From: Mastigias papua
Lineage: Eukaryota > Cnidaria > Scyphozoa > Rhizostomeae > Mastigiidae
Length of the DNA: 64,000 nucleotides
Direction of reading: 5' to 3'
NCBI GenBank assembly: GCA_964019165.1
Contig: OZ025267.1
Location: 17,084,079 to 17,148,078, forward strand
The notes below the pieces were generated by a model. The model was given only the letters and a program-made list of their open reading frames with translations, made no database searches and had not been told where the DNA came from. The translations under genes and the position numbers were made by a program. Below are positions 43,701 through 58,800 of this stretch, one piece after another; the stretch's first letter is position 1, and each line of letters begins with the position of its first letter.

Positions 43701-46700
43701 TGTTGGCCAAAAAGTAAGGCTATAGCCTTGGTATTTTGGTGAAAAATGACCAAATTTGAAATTGATTGATTTTGATTGAACATTGAAAAGTGATGAAAAT
43801 GAGCGATTTTTGGCCAAACAGTAAGGTTATAGCCTTGGTATTTTGGTGAAAAATGACCAAATTTGAAATTGATTGATTTTGATTGAACATTGAAAAGTTT
43901 TGAAAATGAGCGATTTGTGGCCAAAAAGTAAGGCTATAGCTTTGGTATTTTGGTGAAAAATGACCAAATTTGAAATTGATTGATTTTGATTGAACATTGA
44001 AAAGTGATGAAAATGAGCGATCTTTGGCCAAAAAGTAAGGCTATAGCCTTGGTAGTTTGGTGAAAAATGACCAAATTTGAAATTGATTGATTTTGATTGA
44101 ACATTGAAAAGTGATGAAAATGAGCGATTTTTGGCCAAAAAGTAAGGCTATAGCCTTGGTATTTTGGTGACAAATGACCAAATTTGAAATTGATTGATTT
44201 TGATTGAACATTGAAAAGTGATGAAAATGAGCGATTTTTGGCCAAAAAGTAAGGCTATAGCCTTGGTATTTTGGTGAAAAATGACCAAATTTGAAATTGA
44301 TTGATTTTGATTGAACATTGAAAAGTGATGATAATGAGCGAATGTTGGCCAAAAAGTAAGGCTATAGCCTTGGTATTTTGGTGAAAAATGACCAGATTTG
44401 AAATTGATTGATTTTGATTGAACATTGAAAAGTGATGAAAATGAGCGATGTTTGGCCAAAAAGTAAGGCTATAGTCTTGGTATTTTGGTGACATATGACC
44501 ACATTTGAAATTGATTGATTTTGATTGAACATTGAAAAGTGATGATAATGAGCGATTTTTGGCCAAAAAGTAAGGCTATAGCCTTGGTATTTTGGTGAAA
44601 AATGACCAAATTTGAAATTGATTGATTTTGATTGAACATTGAAAAGTGATGAAAATGAGCGATTTTTGGCCAAACAGTAATGTTATAGCCTTGGTATTTT
44701 GGTGAAAAATGACCAAATTTGAAATTGATTGATTTTGATTGCACATTGAAAAGTGATGAAAATGAGCGATCTTTGGCCAAAAAGTAAGGCTATAGCCTTG
44801 GTAGTTTGGTGAAAAATGACCAAATTTGAAATTGATTGATTTTGATTGAACATTGAAAAGTGATGAAAATGAGCGATTTTTGGCCAAAGAGTAAGGCTAT
44901 AGCCTTGGTATTTTGGTGAAAAATGACCAAATTTGAAATTGATTGATTTTGATTGAACATTGAAAAGTGATGAAAATGAGCGATTTTTGGCCAAACAGTA
45001 AGGTTATAGCCTTGGTATTTTGGTGAAAAATGACCAAATTTGAAATTGATTGATTTTGATTGAACATTGAAAAGTGATGAAAATGAGCGATTTTTGGCCA
45101 AAAAGTAAGGCTATAGCCTTGGTATTTTGGTGAAAAATCACCAAATTTGAAATTGATTGATTTTGATTGAACATTGAAAAGTGATGATAATGAGCGAATG
45201 TTGGCCAAAAAGTAAGGCTATAGCCTTGGTATTTTGGTGAAAAATGACCAAATTTGAAATTGATTGATTTTGATTGAACATTGAAAAGTGATGAAAATGA
45301 GCGATTTTTGGCCAAAAAGTAAGGCTATAGCCTTGGTATTTTGGTGAAAAATGACCAAATTTGAAATTGATTGATTTTGATTGAACATTGAAAAGTGATG
45401 AAAATGAGCGATTTTTGGCCAAAAAGTAAGGCTATAGTCTTGGTATTTTGGTGACATATGACCACATTTGAAATTGATTGATTTTGATTGCACATTGAAA
45501 AGTGATGAAAATGAGCGAATGTTGGCCAAAAAGTAAGGCTATAGCCTTGGTATTTTGGTGAAAAATGACCAAATTTGAAATTGATTGATTTTGATTGAAC
45601 ATTGAAAAGTGATGAAAATGAGCGATCTTTGGCCAAAAAGTAAGGCTATAGCCTTGGTAGTTTGGTGAAAAATGAGCAAATTTGAAATTGATTGATTTTG
45701 ATTGAACATTGAAAAGTGATGAAAATGAGCGATTTTTGGCCAAAAAGTAAGGCTATAGCCTTGGTATTTTGGTGAAAAATGACCAAATTTGAAATTGATT
45801 GATTTTGATTGAACATTGAAAAGTGATGAAAATGAGCGATTTTTGGCCAAAAAGTAAGGCTATAGCCTTGGTATTTTGGTGAAAAATGACCAAATTTGAA
45901 ATTGATTGATTTTGATTGAACATTGAAAAGTGATGAAAATGAGCGATTTTTGGCCAAAAAGTAAGGCTATAGCCTTGGTATTTTGGTGAAAAATGACCAA
46001 ATTTGAAATTGATTGATTTTGATTGAACATTGAAAAGTGATGAAAATGAGCGATTTTTGGCCAAACAGTAATGTTATAGCCTTGGTATTTTGGTGAAAAA
46101 TGACCAAATTTGAAATTGATTGATTTTGATTGAACATTGAAAAGTGATGAAAATGAGCGATCTTTGGCCAAAAAGTAAGGCTATAGCCTTGGTAGTTTGG
46201 TGAAAAATGACCAAATTTGAAATTGATTGATTTTGATTGAACATTGAAAAGTGATGAAAATGAGCGATTTTTGGCCAAAGAGTAAGGCTATAGCCTTGGT
46301 ATTTTGGTGAAAAATGACCAAATTTGAAATTGATTGATTTTGATTGAACATTGAAAAGTGATGAAAATGAGCGATCTTTGGCCAAAAAGTAAGGCTATAG
46401 CCTTGGTATTTTGGTGAAAAATGACCAAATTTGAAATTGATTGATTTTGATTGAACATTGAAAAGTGATGATAATGAGCGAATGTTGGCCAAAAAGTAAG
46501 GCTATAGCCTTGGTATTTTGGTGAAAAATGACCAAATTTGAAATTGATTGATTTTGATTGAACATTGAAAAGTGATGAAAATGAGCGATCTTTGGCCAAA
46601 AAGTAAGGCTATAGCCTTGGTAGTTTGGTGAAAAATGACCAAATTTGAAATTGATTGATTTTGATTGAACATTGAAAAGTGATGAGTATGAGCGATTTTT

Positions 46701-49287
46701 GGCCAAAAAGTAAGGTTATAGCCTTGGTATTTTGGTGAAAAATGACCAAATTTGAAATTGATTGATTTTGATTGAACATTGAAAAGTGATGAAAATGAGC
46801 GATTTTTGGCCAAACAGTAAGGTTATAGCCTTGGTATTTTGGTGAAAAATGACCAAATTTGAAATTGATTGATTTTGATTGAACATTGAAAAGTGATGAA
46901 AACGAGCGATTTGTGGCCAAAAAGTAAGGCTATAGCCTTGGTATTTTGGTGAAAAATGACCAAATTTGAAATTGATTGATTTTGATTGAACATTGAAAAG
47001 TGATGAAAATGAGCGATTTGTGGCCAAAAAGTAAGGCTATAGCTTTGGTAGTTTGGTGAAAAATGACCAAATTTGAAATTGATTGATTTTGATTGAAGAT
47101 TGAAAAGTGATGAGAATGAGCGATTTTTGGCCACACAGTAAGGTTATAGCCTTGGTATTTTTGTGAAAAATGACCAAATTTGAAATTGATTGATTTTGAT
47201 TGAACATTGAAAAGTGATGAAAATGAGCGATCTTTGGCCAAAAAGTAAGGCTATAGCCTTGGTAGTTTGGTGAAAAATGACCAAATTTGAAATTGATTGA
47301 TTTTGATTGAACATTGAAAAGTGATGAAAATGAGCGATTTTTGGCCAAAAAGTAAGGCTATAGCCTTGGTATTTTGGTGAAAAATGACCAAATTTGAAAT
47401 TGATTGATTTTGATTGAACATTGAAAAGTGATGAAAATGAGCGATTTTTGGCCAAAAAAGTATGGCTATAGTCTTGGTATTTTGGTGACATATGACCACA
47501 TTTGAAATTGATTGATTTTGATTGCACATTGAAAAGTGATGAAAATGAGCGAATGTTGGCCAAAAAGTAAGGCTATAGCCTTGGTATTTTGGTGAAAAAT
47601 GACCAAATTTGAAATTGATTGATTTTGATTGAACATTGAAAAGTGATGAAAATGAGCGATTTGTGGCCAAAAAGTAAGGCTATAGCTTTGGTATTTTGGT
47701 AAAAAATGACCAAATTTGAAATTGATTGATTTTGATTGAACATTGAAAAGTGATGATAATGAGCGATTGTTGGCCAAAAAGTAAGGCTATAGCCTTGGTA
47801 ATTTGGTGAAAAATGACCAAATATGAAATTGATTGATTTTGATTGAACATTGAAAAGTGATGAAAATGAGCGATTTTTGGCGAAACAGTAAGGTTATAGC
47901 CTTGGTATTTTGGGTGAAAAATGACCAAATTTGAAATTGATTGATTTTTTTTGAACATTGAAAAGTGATGAAAATGAGCGATGTTTGGCCAAAAAGTAAG
48001 GCTATAGCTGTGGTAATTTGGTGAAAAATGACCAAATTTGAAATTGATTGATTTTTATTGAACATTGAAAAGTGATGAAAATGAGCGATTTTTGGCCAAA
48101 AAGTAAGGCTATAGCCTTGGTATTTTGGTGATAAATGACCAAATTTGAAATTGATTGATTTTGATTGAACATTGAAAAGTGATGATAATGAGCGATTTTT
48201 GGCCAAAAAGTAAGGCTATAGCCTTGGTATTTTGGTCAAAAATGACCAAATTTGACATTGATTGATTTTGATTGAACATTGAAAAGTGATGAAAATGAGC
48301 GATTTTTGGCCAAAAAGTAAGGCTATAGTCTTGGTATTTTGGTGACATATGACCACATTTGAAATTGATTGATTTTGATTGCACATTGAAAAGTGATGAA
48401 AATGAGCGAATGTTGGCCAAAAAGTAAGGCTATAGCCTTGGTATTTTGGTGAAAAATGACCAAATTTGAAATTGATTGATTTTGATTGAACATTGAAAAG
48501 TGATGAAAATGAGCGATTTGTGGCCAAAAAGTAAGGCTATAGCTTTGGTATTTTGGTAAAAAATGACCAAATTTGAAATTGATTGATTTTGATTGAACAT
48601 TGAAAAGTGATGATAATGAGCGATTGTTGGCCAAAAAGTAAGGCTATAGCCTTGGTAATTTGGTGAAAAAATGACCAAATATGAAATTGATTGATTTTGA
48701 TTGAACATTGAAAAGTGATGAAAATGAGCGATTTGTGGCCAAAAAGTAAGGCTATAGCTTTGGTATTTTGGTAAAAAATGACCAAATTTGAAATTGATTG
48801 AGTTTGATTGAACATTGAAAAGTGATGATAATGAGCGATTGTTGGCCAAAAAGTAAGGCTATAGCCTTGGTAATTTGGTGAAAAATGACCAAATATGAAA
48901 TTGATTGATTTTGATTGAACATTGAAAAGTGATGAAAATGAGCGATTTTTGGCCAAAAAGTAAGGCTATAGCCTTGGTATTTTGGTGATAAATGACCAAA
49001 TTTGAAATTGATTGATTTTGATTGCACATTGAAAAGTGATGATAATGAGCGATTTTTGGCCAAAAAGTAAGGCTATAGCCTTGGTATTTTGGTCAAAAAT
49101 GACCAAATTTGACATTGATTGATTTTGATTGAACATTGAAAAGTGATGAAAATGAGCGATTTTTGGCCAAACAGTAATGTTATAGCCTTGGTATTTTTGG
49201 TGAAAAATGACCAAATTTGAAATTGATTGATTTTGATTGAACATTGAAAAGTGATGAAAATGAGCGATCTTTGGCCAAAAAGTAAGG

Positions 49288-51427
49288 CTATAGCCTTGGT
49301 AGTTTGGTGAAAAATGACCAAATTTGAAATTGATTGATTTTGATTGAACATTGAAAAGTGATGAAAATGAGCGATTTTTGGCCAAAAAGTAAGGCTATAG
49401 CCTTGGTATTTTGGTGAAAAATGACCAAATTTGAAATTGATTGATTTTGATTGAACATTGAAAAGTGATGAAAATGAGCGATCTTTGGCCAAAAAGTAAG
49501 GCTATAGCCTTGGTATTTTGGTGAAAAATGACCAAATTTGAAATTGATTGATTTTGATTGAACATTGAAAAGTGATGATAATGAGCGAATGTTGGCCAAA
49601 AAGTAAGGCTATAGCCTTGGTATTTTGGTGAAAAATGACCAAATTTGAAATTGATTGATTTTGATTGAACATTGAAAAGTGATGAAAATGAGCGATCTTT
49701 GGCCAAAAAGTAAGGCTATAGCCTTGGTAGTTTGGTGAAAAATGACCAAATTTGAAATTGATTGATTTTGATTGAACATTGAAAAGTGATGAGTATGAGC
49801 GATTTTTGGCCACACAGTAAGGTTATAGCCTTGGTATTTTGGTGAAAAATGACCAAATTTGAAATTGATTGATTTTGATTGAACATTGAAAAGTGATGAA
49901 AATGAGCGATTTTTGGCCAAACAGTAAGGTTATAGCCTTGGTATTTTGGTGAAAAATGACCAAATTTGAAATTGATTGATTTTGATTGAACATTGAAAAG
50001 TGATGAAAATGAGCGATTTTTGGCCAAAAAGTAAGGCTATAGCCTTGGTATTTTGGTGAAAAATGACCAAATTTGAAATTGATTGATTTTGATTGAACAT
50101 TGAAAAGTGATGATAATGAGCGAATGTTGGCCAAAAAGTAAGGCTATAGCCTTGGTATTTTGGTGAAAAATGACCAAATTTGAAATTGATTGATTTTGAT
50201 TGAACATTGAAAAGTGATGAAAATGAGCGATTTTTGGCCAAACAGTAATGTTATAGCCTTGGTATTTTGGTGAAAAATGACCAAATTTGAAATTGATTGA
50301 TTTTGATTGAACATTGAAAAGTGATGAAAATGAGCGATCTTTGGCCAAAAAGTAAGGCTATAGCCTTGGTAGTTTGGTGAAAAATGACCAAATTTGAAAT
50401 TGATTGATTTTGATTGAACATTGAAAAGTGATGAAAATGAGCGATTTTTGGCCAAAAAGTAAGGCTATAGCCTTGGTATTTTGGTGAAAAATGACCAAAT
50501 TTGAAATTGATTGATTTTGATTGAACATTGAAAAGTGATGAAAATGAGCGATCTTTGGCCAAAAAGTAAGGCTATAGCCTTGGTATTTTGGTGAAAAATG
50601 ACCAAATTTGAAATTGATTGATTTTGATTGAACATTGAAAAGTGATGATAATGAGCGAATGTTGGCCAAAAAGTAAGGCTATAGCCTTGGTATTTTGGTG
50701 AAAAATGACCAAATTTGAAATTGATTGATTTTGATTGAACATTGAAAAGTGATGAAAATGAGCGATCTTTGGCCAAAAAGTAAGGCTATAGCCTTGGTAG
50801 TTTGGTGAAAAATGACCAAATTTGAAATTGATTGATTTTGATTGAACATTGAAAAGTGATGAGTATGAGCGATTTTTGGCCACACAGTAAGGTTATAGCC
50901 TTGGTATTTTGGTGAAAAATGACCAAATTTGAAATTGATTGATTTTGATTGAACATTGAAAAGTGATGAAAATGAGCGATTTTTGGCCAAACAGTAAGGT
51001 TATAGCCTTGGTATTTTGGTGAAAAATGACCAAATTTGAAATTGATTGATTTTGATTGAACATTGAAAAGTGATGAAAATGAGCGATTTTTGGCCAAAAA
51101 GTAAGGCTATAGCCTTGGTATTTTGGTGAAAAATGACCAAATTTGAAATTGATTGATTTTGATTGAACATTGAAAAGTGATGATAATGAGCGAATGTTGG
51201 CCAAAAAGTAAGGCTATAGCCTTGGTATTTTGGTGAAAAATGACCAAATTTGAAATTGATTGATTTTGATTGAACATTGAAAAGTGATGAAAATGAGCGA
51301 TTTGTGGCCAAAAAGTAAGGCTATAGCTTTGGTATTTTGGTGAAAAATGACCAAATTTGAAATTGATTGATTTTGATTGAAGATTGAAAAGTGATGAGAA
51401 TTAGCGATTTTTGGCCACACAGTAAGG
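49288..51427 (+). repeat. Higher-order repeat: 10 monomers (1070 bp) x 2
   Basis: The order of monomer types (GATCTTTGG/GGTAGTTTGG, GCGAATGTTGG, GATGAGTATGAGCG, CACACAGTAAGGTTATAG) repeats with a 1070-bp offset between 49288 and 50358. A third copy of most of this block starts near 55066 and a partial one near 46181. Confidence 0.75.
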
Positions 51428-51641
51428 TTATAGCCTTGGTATTTTGGTGAAAAATGACCAAATTTGAAATTGATTGATTTTGATTGAACATTGAAAAGTG
51501 ATGAAAATGAGCGATCTGTGGCCAAAAAGTAAGGCTATAGCCTTGGTAGTTTGGTGAAAAATGACCAAATTTGAAATTGATTGATTTTGATTGAACATTG
51601 AAAAGTGATGAAAATGAGCGATTTTTGGCCAAAAAGTAAGG

Positions 51642-52925
51642 CTATAGCTTTGGTATATTGGTGAAAAATGACCAAATTTGAAATTGATTGATTTTGATTG
51701 AACATTGAAAAGTGATGATAATGAGCGAATGTTGGCCAAAAAGTAAGGCTATAGCCTTGGTATTTTGGTGAAAAATGACCAAATTTGAAGTTGATTGATT
51801 TTGATTGAACATTGAAAAGTGATGAAAATGAGCGATTTTTGGCCAAACAGTAAGGTTATAGCCTTGGTATTTTGGTGAAAAATGACCAAATTTGAAATTG
51901 ATTGATTTTGATTGATTATTGAACAGTGATGAAAATGAGCGATTTGTGGCCAAAAAGTAAGGCTATAGCTTTGGTATTTTGGTGAAAAATGACCAAATTT
52001 GAAATTGATTGATTTTGATTGAACATTGAAAAGTGATGAGAATGAGCGATTTTTGGCCACACAGTAAGGTTATAGCCTTGGTATTTTGGTGAAAAATGAC
52101 CAAATTTGAAATTGATTGATTTTGATTGAACATTGAAAAGTGATGAAAATGAGCGATTTGTGGCCAAAAAGTAAGGCTATAGCTGTGGTAATTTGGTGAA
52201 AAATGACCAAATTTGAAATTGATTGATTTTGATTGAACATTGAAAAGTGATGAAAATGAGCGACTTTTGGCCAAAAAGTAAGGCTATAGCCTTGGTATTT
52301 TGGTGAAAAATGTCCAAATTTGAAATTGATTGATTTTGATTGAACATTGAAAAGTGATGAAAATGAGCGATTTTTGGCCAAAAAGTAAGGCTATAGCCTT
52401 GGTATTTTGGTGAAAAATGACCAAATTTGAAGTTGATTGATTTTGATTGAACATTGAAAAGTGATGAAAATGAGCGATTTTTGGCCAAACAGTAAGGTTA
52501 TAGCCTTGGTATTTTGGTGAAAAATGACCAAATTTGAAATTGATTGATTTTGATTGATTATTGAACAGTGATGAAAATGAGCGATTTGTGGCCAAAAAGT
52601 AAGGCTATAGCTTTGGTATTTTGGTGAAAAATGACCAAATTTGAAATTGATTGATTTTGATTGAACATTGAAAAGTGATGAGAATGAGCGATTTTTGGCC
52701 ACACAGTAAGGTTATAGCCTTGGTATTTTGGTGAAAAATGACCAAATTTGAAATTGATTGATTTTGATTGAACATTGAAAAGTGATGAAAATGAGCGATT
52801 TGTGGCCAAAAAGTAAGGCTATAGCTGTGGTAATTTGGTGAAAAATGACCAAATTTGAAATTGATTGATTTTGATTGAACATTGAAAAGTGATGAAAATG
52901 AGCGACTTTTGGCCAAAAAGTAAGG
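51642..52925 (+). repeat. Higher-order repeat: 6 monomers (642 bp) x 2
   Basis: Rare marks (TTGAAGTTGATTGA, GATTGATTATTGAACAGTG, GCTGTGGTAATTTGG, GCGACTTTTGG, AAAATGTCC) recur at an offset of 642 bp, for example 51910 and 52552. Confidence 0.8.
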
Positions 52926-55814
52926 CTATAGCCTTGGTATTTTGGTGAAAAATGTCCAAATTTGAAATTGATTGATTTTGATTGAACATTGAAAAGTGAT
53001 GAAAATGAGCGATTTTTGGCCAAAAAGTAAGGCTATAGCCTTGGTATTTTGGTGAAAAATGACCAAATTTGAAATTGATTGATTTTGATTGAACATTGAA
53101 AAGTGATGAAACTGAGCGATCTTTGGCCAAAAAGTGAGGCTATAGCCTTGGTATTTTGGTGAAAAATGACCAAATTTGATATTGATTGATTTTGATTGAA
53201 CATTGAAAAGTGATGAAAATGAGCGATTTGTGGCCAAAAAGTAAGGCTATAGCTTTGGTATTTTGGTGAAAAATGACCAAATTTGAAATTGATTGATTTT
53301 GATTGAACATTGAAAAGTGATGAGAATGAGCGATTTTTGGCCACACAGTAAGGTTATAGCCTTGGTAGTTTGGTGACAAATGACCAAATTTGAAATTGAT
53401 TGATTTTGATTGAACATTGACAAGTGATGAAAATGAGCGATTTGTGGCCAAAAAGTAAGGCTATAGCTTTGGTATTTTGGTGAAAAATGACCAAATTTGA
53501 AATTGATTGATTTTGATTGAACATTGACAAGTGATCAGAATGAGCGATTTTTGGCCACACAGTAAGGTTATAGCCTTGGTATTTTGGTGAAAAATGACCA
53601 AATTTGAAATTGATTGAGTTTGATTGAACATTGAAAAGTGATGATAATGAGCGATTTTTGGCCAAAAAGTAAGGCTATAGCCTTGGTAGTTTGGTGAAAA
53701 ATGACCAAATTTGAAATTGATTGATTTTGATTCACCATTGAAAAGTGATGATAATGAGCGATTTTTGGCCAAAAAGTAAGGCTATAGCCTTGGTAGTTTG
53801 GTGAAAAATGACCAAATTTGAAATTGATTGATTTTGATTGAACATTGAAAAGTGATGAGTATGAGCGATTTTTGGCCACACAGTAAGGTTATAGCCTTGG
53901 TATTTTGGTGAAAAATGACCAAATTTGAAATTGATTGATTTTGATTGAACATTGAAAAGTGATGAAAATGAGCGATTTTTGGCCAAAAAGTAAGGCTATA
54001 GCCTTGGTATTTTGGTGAAAAATGACCAAATTTGAAATTGATTGATTTTGATTGAACATTGAAAAGTGATGATAATGAGCGAATGTTGGCCAAAAAGTAA
54101 GGCTATAGCCTTGGTATTTTGGTGAAAAATGACCAAATTTGAAATTGATTGATTTTGATTGAACATTGAAAAGTGATGATAATGAGCGAATGTTGGCCAA
54201 AAAGTAAGGCTATAGCCTTGGTATTTTGGTGAAAAATGACCAAATTTGAAGTTGATTGATTTTGATTGAACATTGAAAAGTGATGAAAATGAGCGATGTT
54301 TGGCCAAAAAGTAAGGCTATAGCCTTGGTATTTTGGTGAAAAATGACCAAATTTGAAATTGATTGATTTTGATTGAACATTGAAAAGTGATGAAAATGAG
54401 CGATTTGTGGCCAAAAAGTAAGGCTATAGCTTTGGTATTTTGGCGAAAAATGACCAAATTTGAAATTGATTGATTTTGATTGAACATTGAAAAGTGATGA
54501 GAATGAGCGATTTTTGGCCACACAGTAAGGTTATAGCCTTGGTATTTTGGTGAAAAATGACCAAATTTGAAATTGATTGATTTTGATTGAACATTGAAAA
54601 GTGATGATAATGAGCGATTGTTGGCCAAAAAGTAAGGCTATAGCCTTGGTAATTTGGTGAAAAATGACCAAATATGAAATTGATTGATTTTGATTGAACA
54701 TTGAAAAGTGATGAAAATGAGCGATTTTTGGCCAAAAAGTAAGGCTATAGCCTTGGTATTTTGGTGATAAATGACCAAATTTGAAATTGATTGATTTTGA
54801 TTGCACATTGAAAAGTGATGATAATGAGCGATTTTTGGCCAAAAAGTAAGGCTATAGCCTTGGTATTTTGGTCAAAAATGACCAAATTTGACATTGATTG
54901 ATTTTGATTGAACATTGAAAAGTGATGAAAATGAGCGATTTTTGGCCAAACAGTAATGTTATAGCCTTGGTATTTTGGTGAAAAATGACCAAATTTGAAA
55001 TTGATTGATTTTGATTGAACATTGAAAAGTGATGAAAATGAGCGATCTTTGGCCAAAAAGTAAGGCTATAGCCTTGGTAGTTTGGTGAAAAATGACCAAA
55101 TTTGAAATTGATTGATTTTGATTGAACATTGAAAAGTGATGAAAATGAGCGATTTTTGGCCAAAAAGTAAGGCTATAGCCTTGGTATTTTGGTGAAAAAT
55201 GACCAAATTTGAAATTGATTGATTTTGATTGAACATTGAAAAGTGATGAAAATGAGCGATCTTTGGCCAAAAAGTAAGGCTATAGCCTTGGTATTTTGGT
55301 GAAAAATGACCAAATTTGAAATTGATTGATTTTGATTGAACATTGAAAAGTGATGATAATGAGCGAATGTTGGCCAAAAAGTAAGGCTATAGCCTTGGTA
55401 TTTTGGTGAAAAATGACCAAATTTGAAATTGATTGATTTTGATTGAACATTGAAAAGTGATGAAAATGAGCGATCTTTGGCCAAAAAGTAAGGCTATAGC
55501 CTTGGTAGTTTGGTGAAAAATGACCAAATTTGAAATTGATTGATTTTGATTGAACATTGAAAAGTGATGAGTATGAGCGATTTTTGGCCACACAGTAAGG
55601 TTATAGCCTTGGTATTTTGGTGAAAAATGACCAAATTTGAAATTGATTGATTTTGATTGAACATTGAAAAGTGATGAAAATGAGCGATTTTTGGCCAAAC
55701 AGTAAGGTTATAGCCTTGGTATTTTGGTGAAAAATGACCAAATTTGAAATTGATTGATTTTGATTGAACATTGAAAAGTGATGAAAATGAGCGATTTTTG
55801 GCCAAAAAGTAAGG

Positions 55815-58800
55815 CTATAGCCTTGGTATTTTGGTGAAAAATGACCAAATTTGAAATTGATTGATTTTGATTGAACATTGAAAAGTGATGATAATGAGCG
55901 AATGTTGGCCAAAAAGTAAGGCTATAGCCTTGGTATTTTGGTGAAAAATGACCAAATTTGAAATTGATTGATTTTGATTGAACATTGAAAAGTGATGAAA
56001 ATGAGCGATTTTTGGCCAAACAGTAAGGTTATAGCCTTGGTATTTTGGTGAAAAATGACCAAATTTGAAATTGATTGATGTTGATTGAACATTGAAAAGT
56101 GATGAAAATGAGCGATTTGTGGCCAAAAAGTAAGGCTATAGCTTTGGTATTTTGGTGAAAAATGACCAAATTTGAAATTGATTGATTTTGATTGAACATT
56201 GAAAGGTGATGAGAATGAGCGATTTTTGGCCACACAGTAAGGTTATAGCCTTGGTATTTTGGTGAAAAATGACCAAATTTGAAATTGATTGATTTTGATT
56301 GAACATTGAAAAGTGATGAAAATGAGCGATTTTTGGCCACACAGTAAGGCTATAGCCTTGGTATTTTGGTGAAAAATGACCAAATTTGAAATTGATTGAT
56401 TTTGATTGAACATTGAAAAGTGATGAAAATGAGCGATTTGTGGCCAAAAAGTAAGGCTATCGCTTTGGTATGTTGGTGAAAAATGACCAAATTTGAAATT
56501 GATTGATTTTGATTGAACATTGAAAAGTGATGAGAATGAGCGATTTTTGGCAACACAGTAAGGTTATAGCCTTGGTATTTTGGTGAAAAATGACCAAATT
56601 TGAAATTGATTGATTTTGATTGAACATTGAAAAGTGATGAAAATGAGCGATGTCTGGCCAAAATGTAAGGCTATAGCCTTGGTATTTTGGTGATAAATGA
56701 ACAGATTTGACATTGATTTATTTTGATTGAACATTGAAAAGTGATGAAAATGAGCGATGTCTGGCCAAAAAGTAAGGCTATAGCCTTGGTATATTGGTGA
56801 AAATTGACCAAATTTGAAATTGATTGATTTTGATTGAACATTGAAAAGTGATGAAAATGAGCGATGTCTGGCCAAAAAGTAAGGCTATAGACTTGGTATT
56901 TTGGTGAAAAATGACCAGATTTTAAAATTGATTGATTTTGATTGAACATTGAAAAGTGATGAAAATGACCGATTTTTGGCCAAAAAGTAAGGCTATAGCT
57001 TTGGTATTTTGGTGAAAAATGACCAAATTTGAAATTGATTGATTTTGATTGAACATTGAAAAGTGATGAAAATGAGCGATCTTTGGCCAAAAAGTAAGGC
57101 TATAGCCTTTTTAGTTTGGTGAAAAATGACCAAATTTGAAATTGATTGATTTTGATTCACCATTGAAAAGTGATGATAATGAGCGATTTTTGGCCAAAAA
57201 GTAAGGCTATAGCCTTGGTATTTTGGTGATAAATGACCAAATTTGAAATTGATTGATTTTGATTGAACATTGAAAAGTGATGAGAATGAGCGATGTTTGG
57301 CCAAAAGGTAAGGCTATAGCCTTGGTATTTTGGTGAAAAATGACCAAATTTGAAATTGATTGATTTTGATTGAAGATTGAAAAGTGATGAAAATGAGCGA
57401 TGTTTGGCCAAAAAGTAAGGCTATAGCCTTGGTATTTTGGTGATAAATGACCAGATTTGAAATTGATTGATTTTGATTCACCATTGAAAAGTGATGATAA
57501 TGAGCGATTTTTGGCCAAAAAGTAAGGCTATAGCCTTGGTATATTGGTGAAAATTGACCAAATTTGAAATTGATTGATTTTGATTGAACATTGAAAAGTG
57601 ATGAAAATGAGCGATGTCTGGCCAAAAAGTAAGGCTATAGCCTTGGTATTTTGGTGAAAAATGACTAAATTTGAAATTGATTGATTTTGATTGAACATTG
57701 AAAAGTGATGAAAATGAGCGATGTTTGGCCAAAAAGTAAGGCTATAGCCTTGGTATTTTGGTGAAAAATGACCAAATTTGAAATTGATTGATTTTTATTG
57801 AACATTGACAAGTGATGAAAATGAGCGATTTTTGGCCAAAAAGTAAGGCTATAGCCTTGGTATTTTGGTGATAAATGACCAAATTTGAAATTGATTGATT
57901 TTGATTGAACATTGAAAAGTGATGATAATGAGCGATTGTTGGCCAAAAAGTAAGGCTATAGCCTTGGTATTTTGGTGAAAAATGACCAAATTTGAAATTG
58001 ATTGATTTTGATTGAACATTGAAAAGTGATGATAATGAGCGATTTGTGGCCAAACAGTAAGGTTATAGCCTTGGTATTTTGGTGAAAAATGACCAAATTT
58101 GAAATTGATTGATTTTGATTGAACATTGAAAAGTGATGAAAATGAGCGATCTTTGGCCAAAAAGTAAGGCTATAGCCTTGGTAGTTTGGTGAAAAATGAC
58201 CAAATTTGAAATTGATTGATTTTGATTGAACATTGAAAAGTGATGAAAATGAGCGATTTTTGGCCAAAAAGTAAGGCTATAGCCTTGGTATTTTGGTGAA
58301 AAATGACCAAATTTGAAATTGATTGATTTTGATTGAACATTGAAAAGTGATGAAAATGAGCGATTTTTGGCCAAAAAGTAAGGCTATAGCCTTGGTATTT
58401 TGGTGAAAAATGACCAAATTTGAAATTGATTGATTTTGATTGAACATTGAAAAGTGATGATAATGAGCGAATGTTGGCCAAAAAGTAAGGCTATAGCCTT
58501 GGTATTTTGGTGAAAAATGACCAAATTTGAAATTGATTGATTTTGATTGAACATTGAAAAGTGATGAAAATGAGCGATTTTTGGCCAAACAGTAAGGTTA
58601 TAGCCTTGGTATTTTGGTGAAAAATGACCAAATTTGAAATTGATTGATGTTGATTGAACATTGAAAAGTGATGAAAATGAGCGATTTGTGGCCAAAAAGT
58701 AAGGCTATAGCTTTGGTATTTTGGTGAAAAATGACCAAATTTGAAATTGATTGATTTTGATTGAACATTGAAAGGTGATGAGAATGAGCGATTTTTGGCC

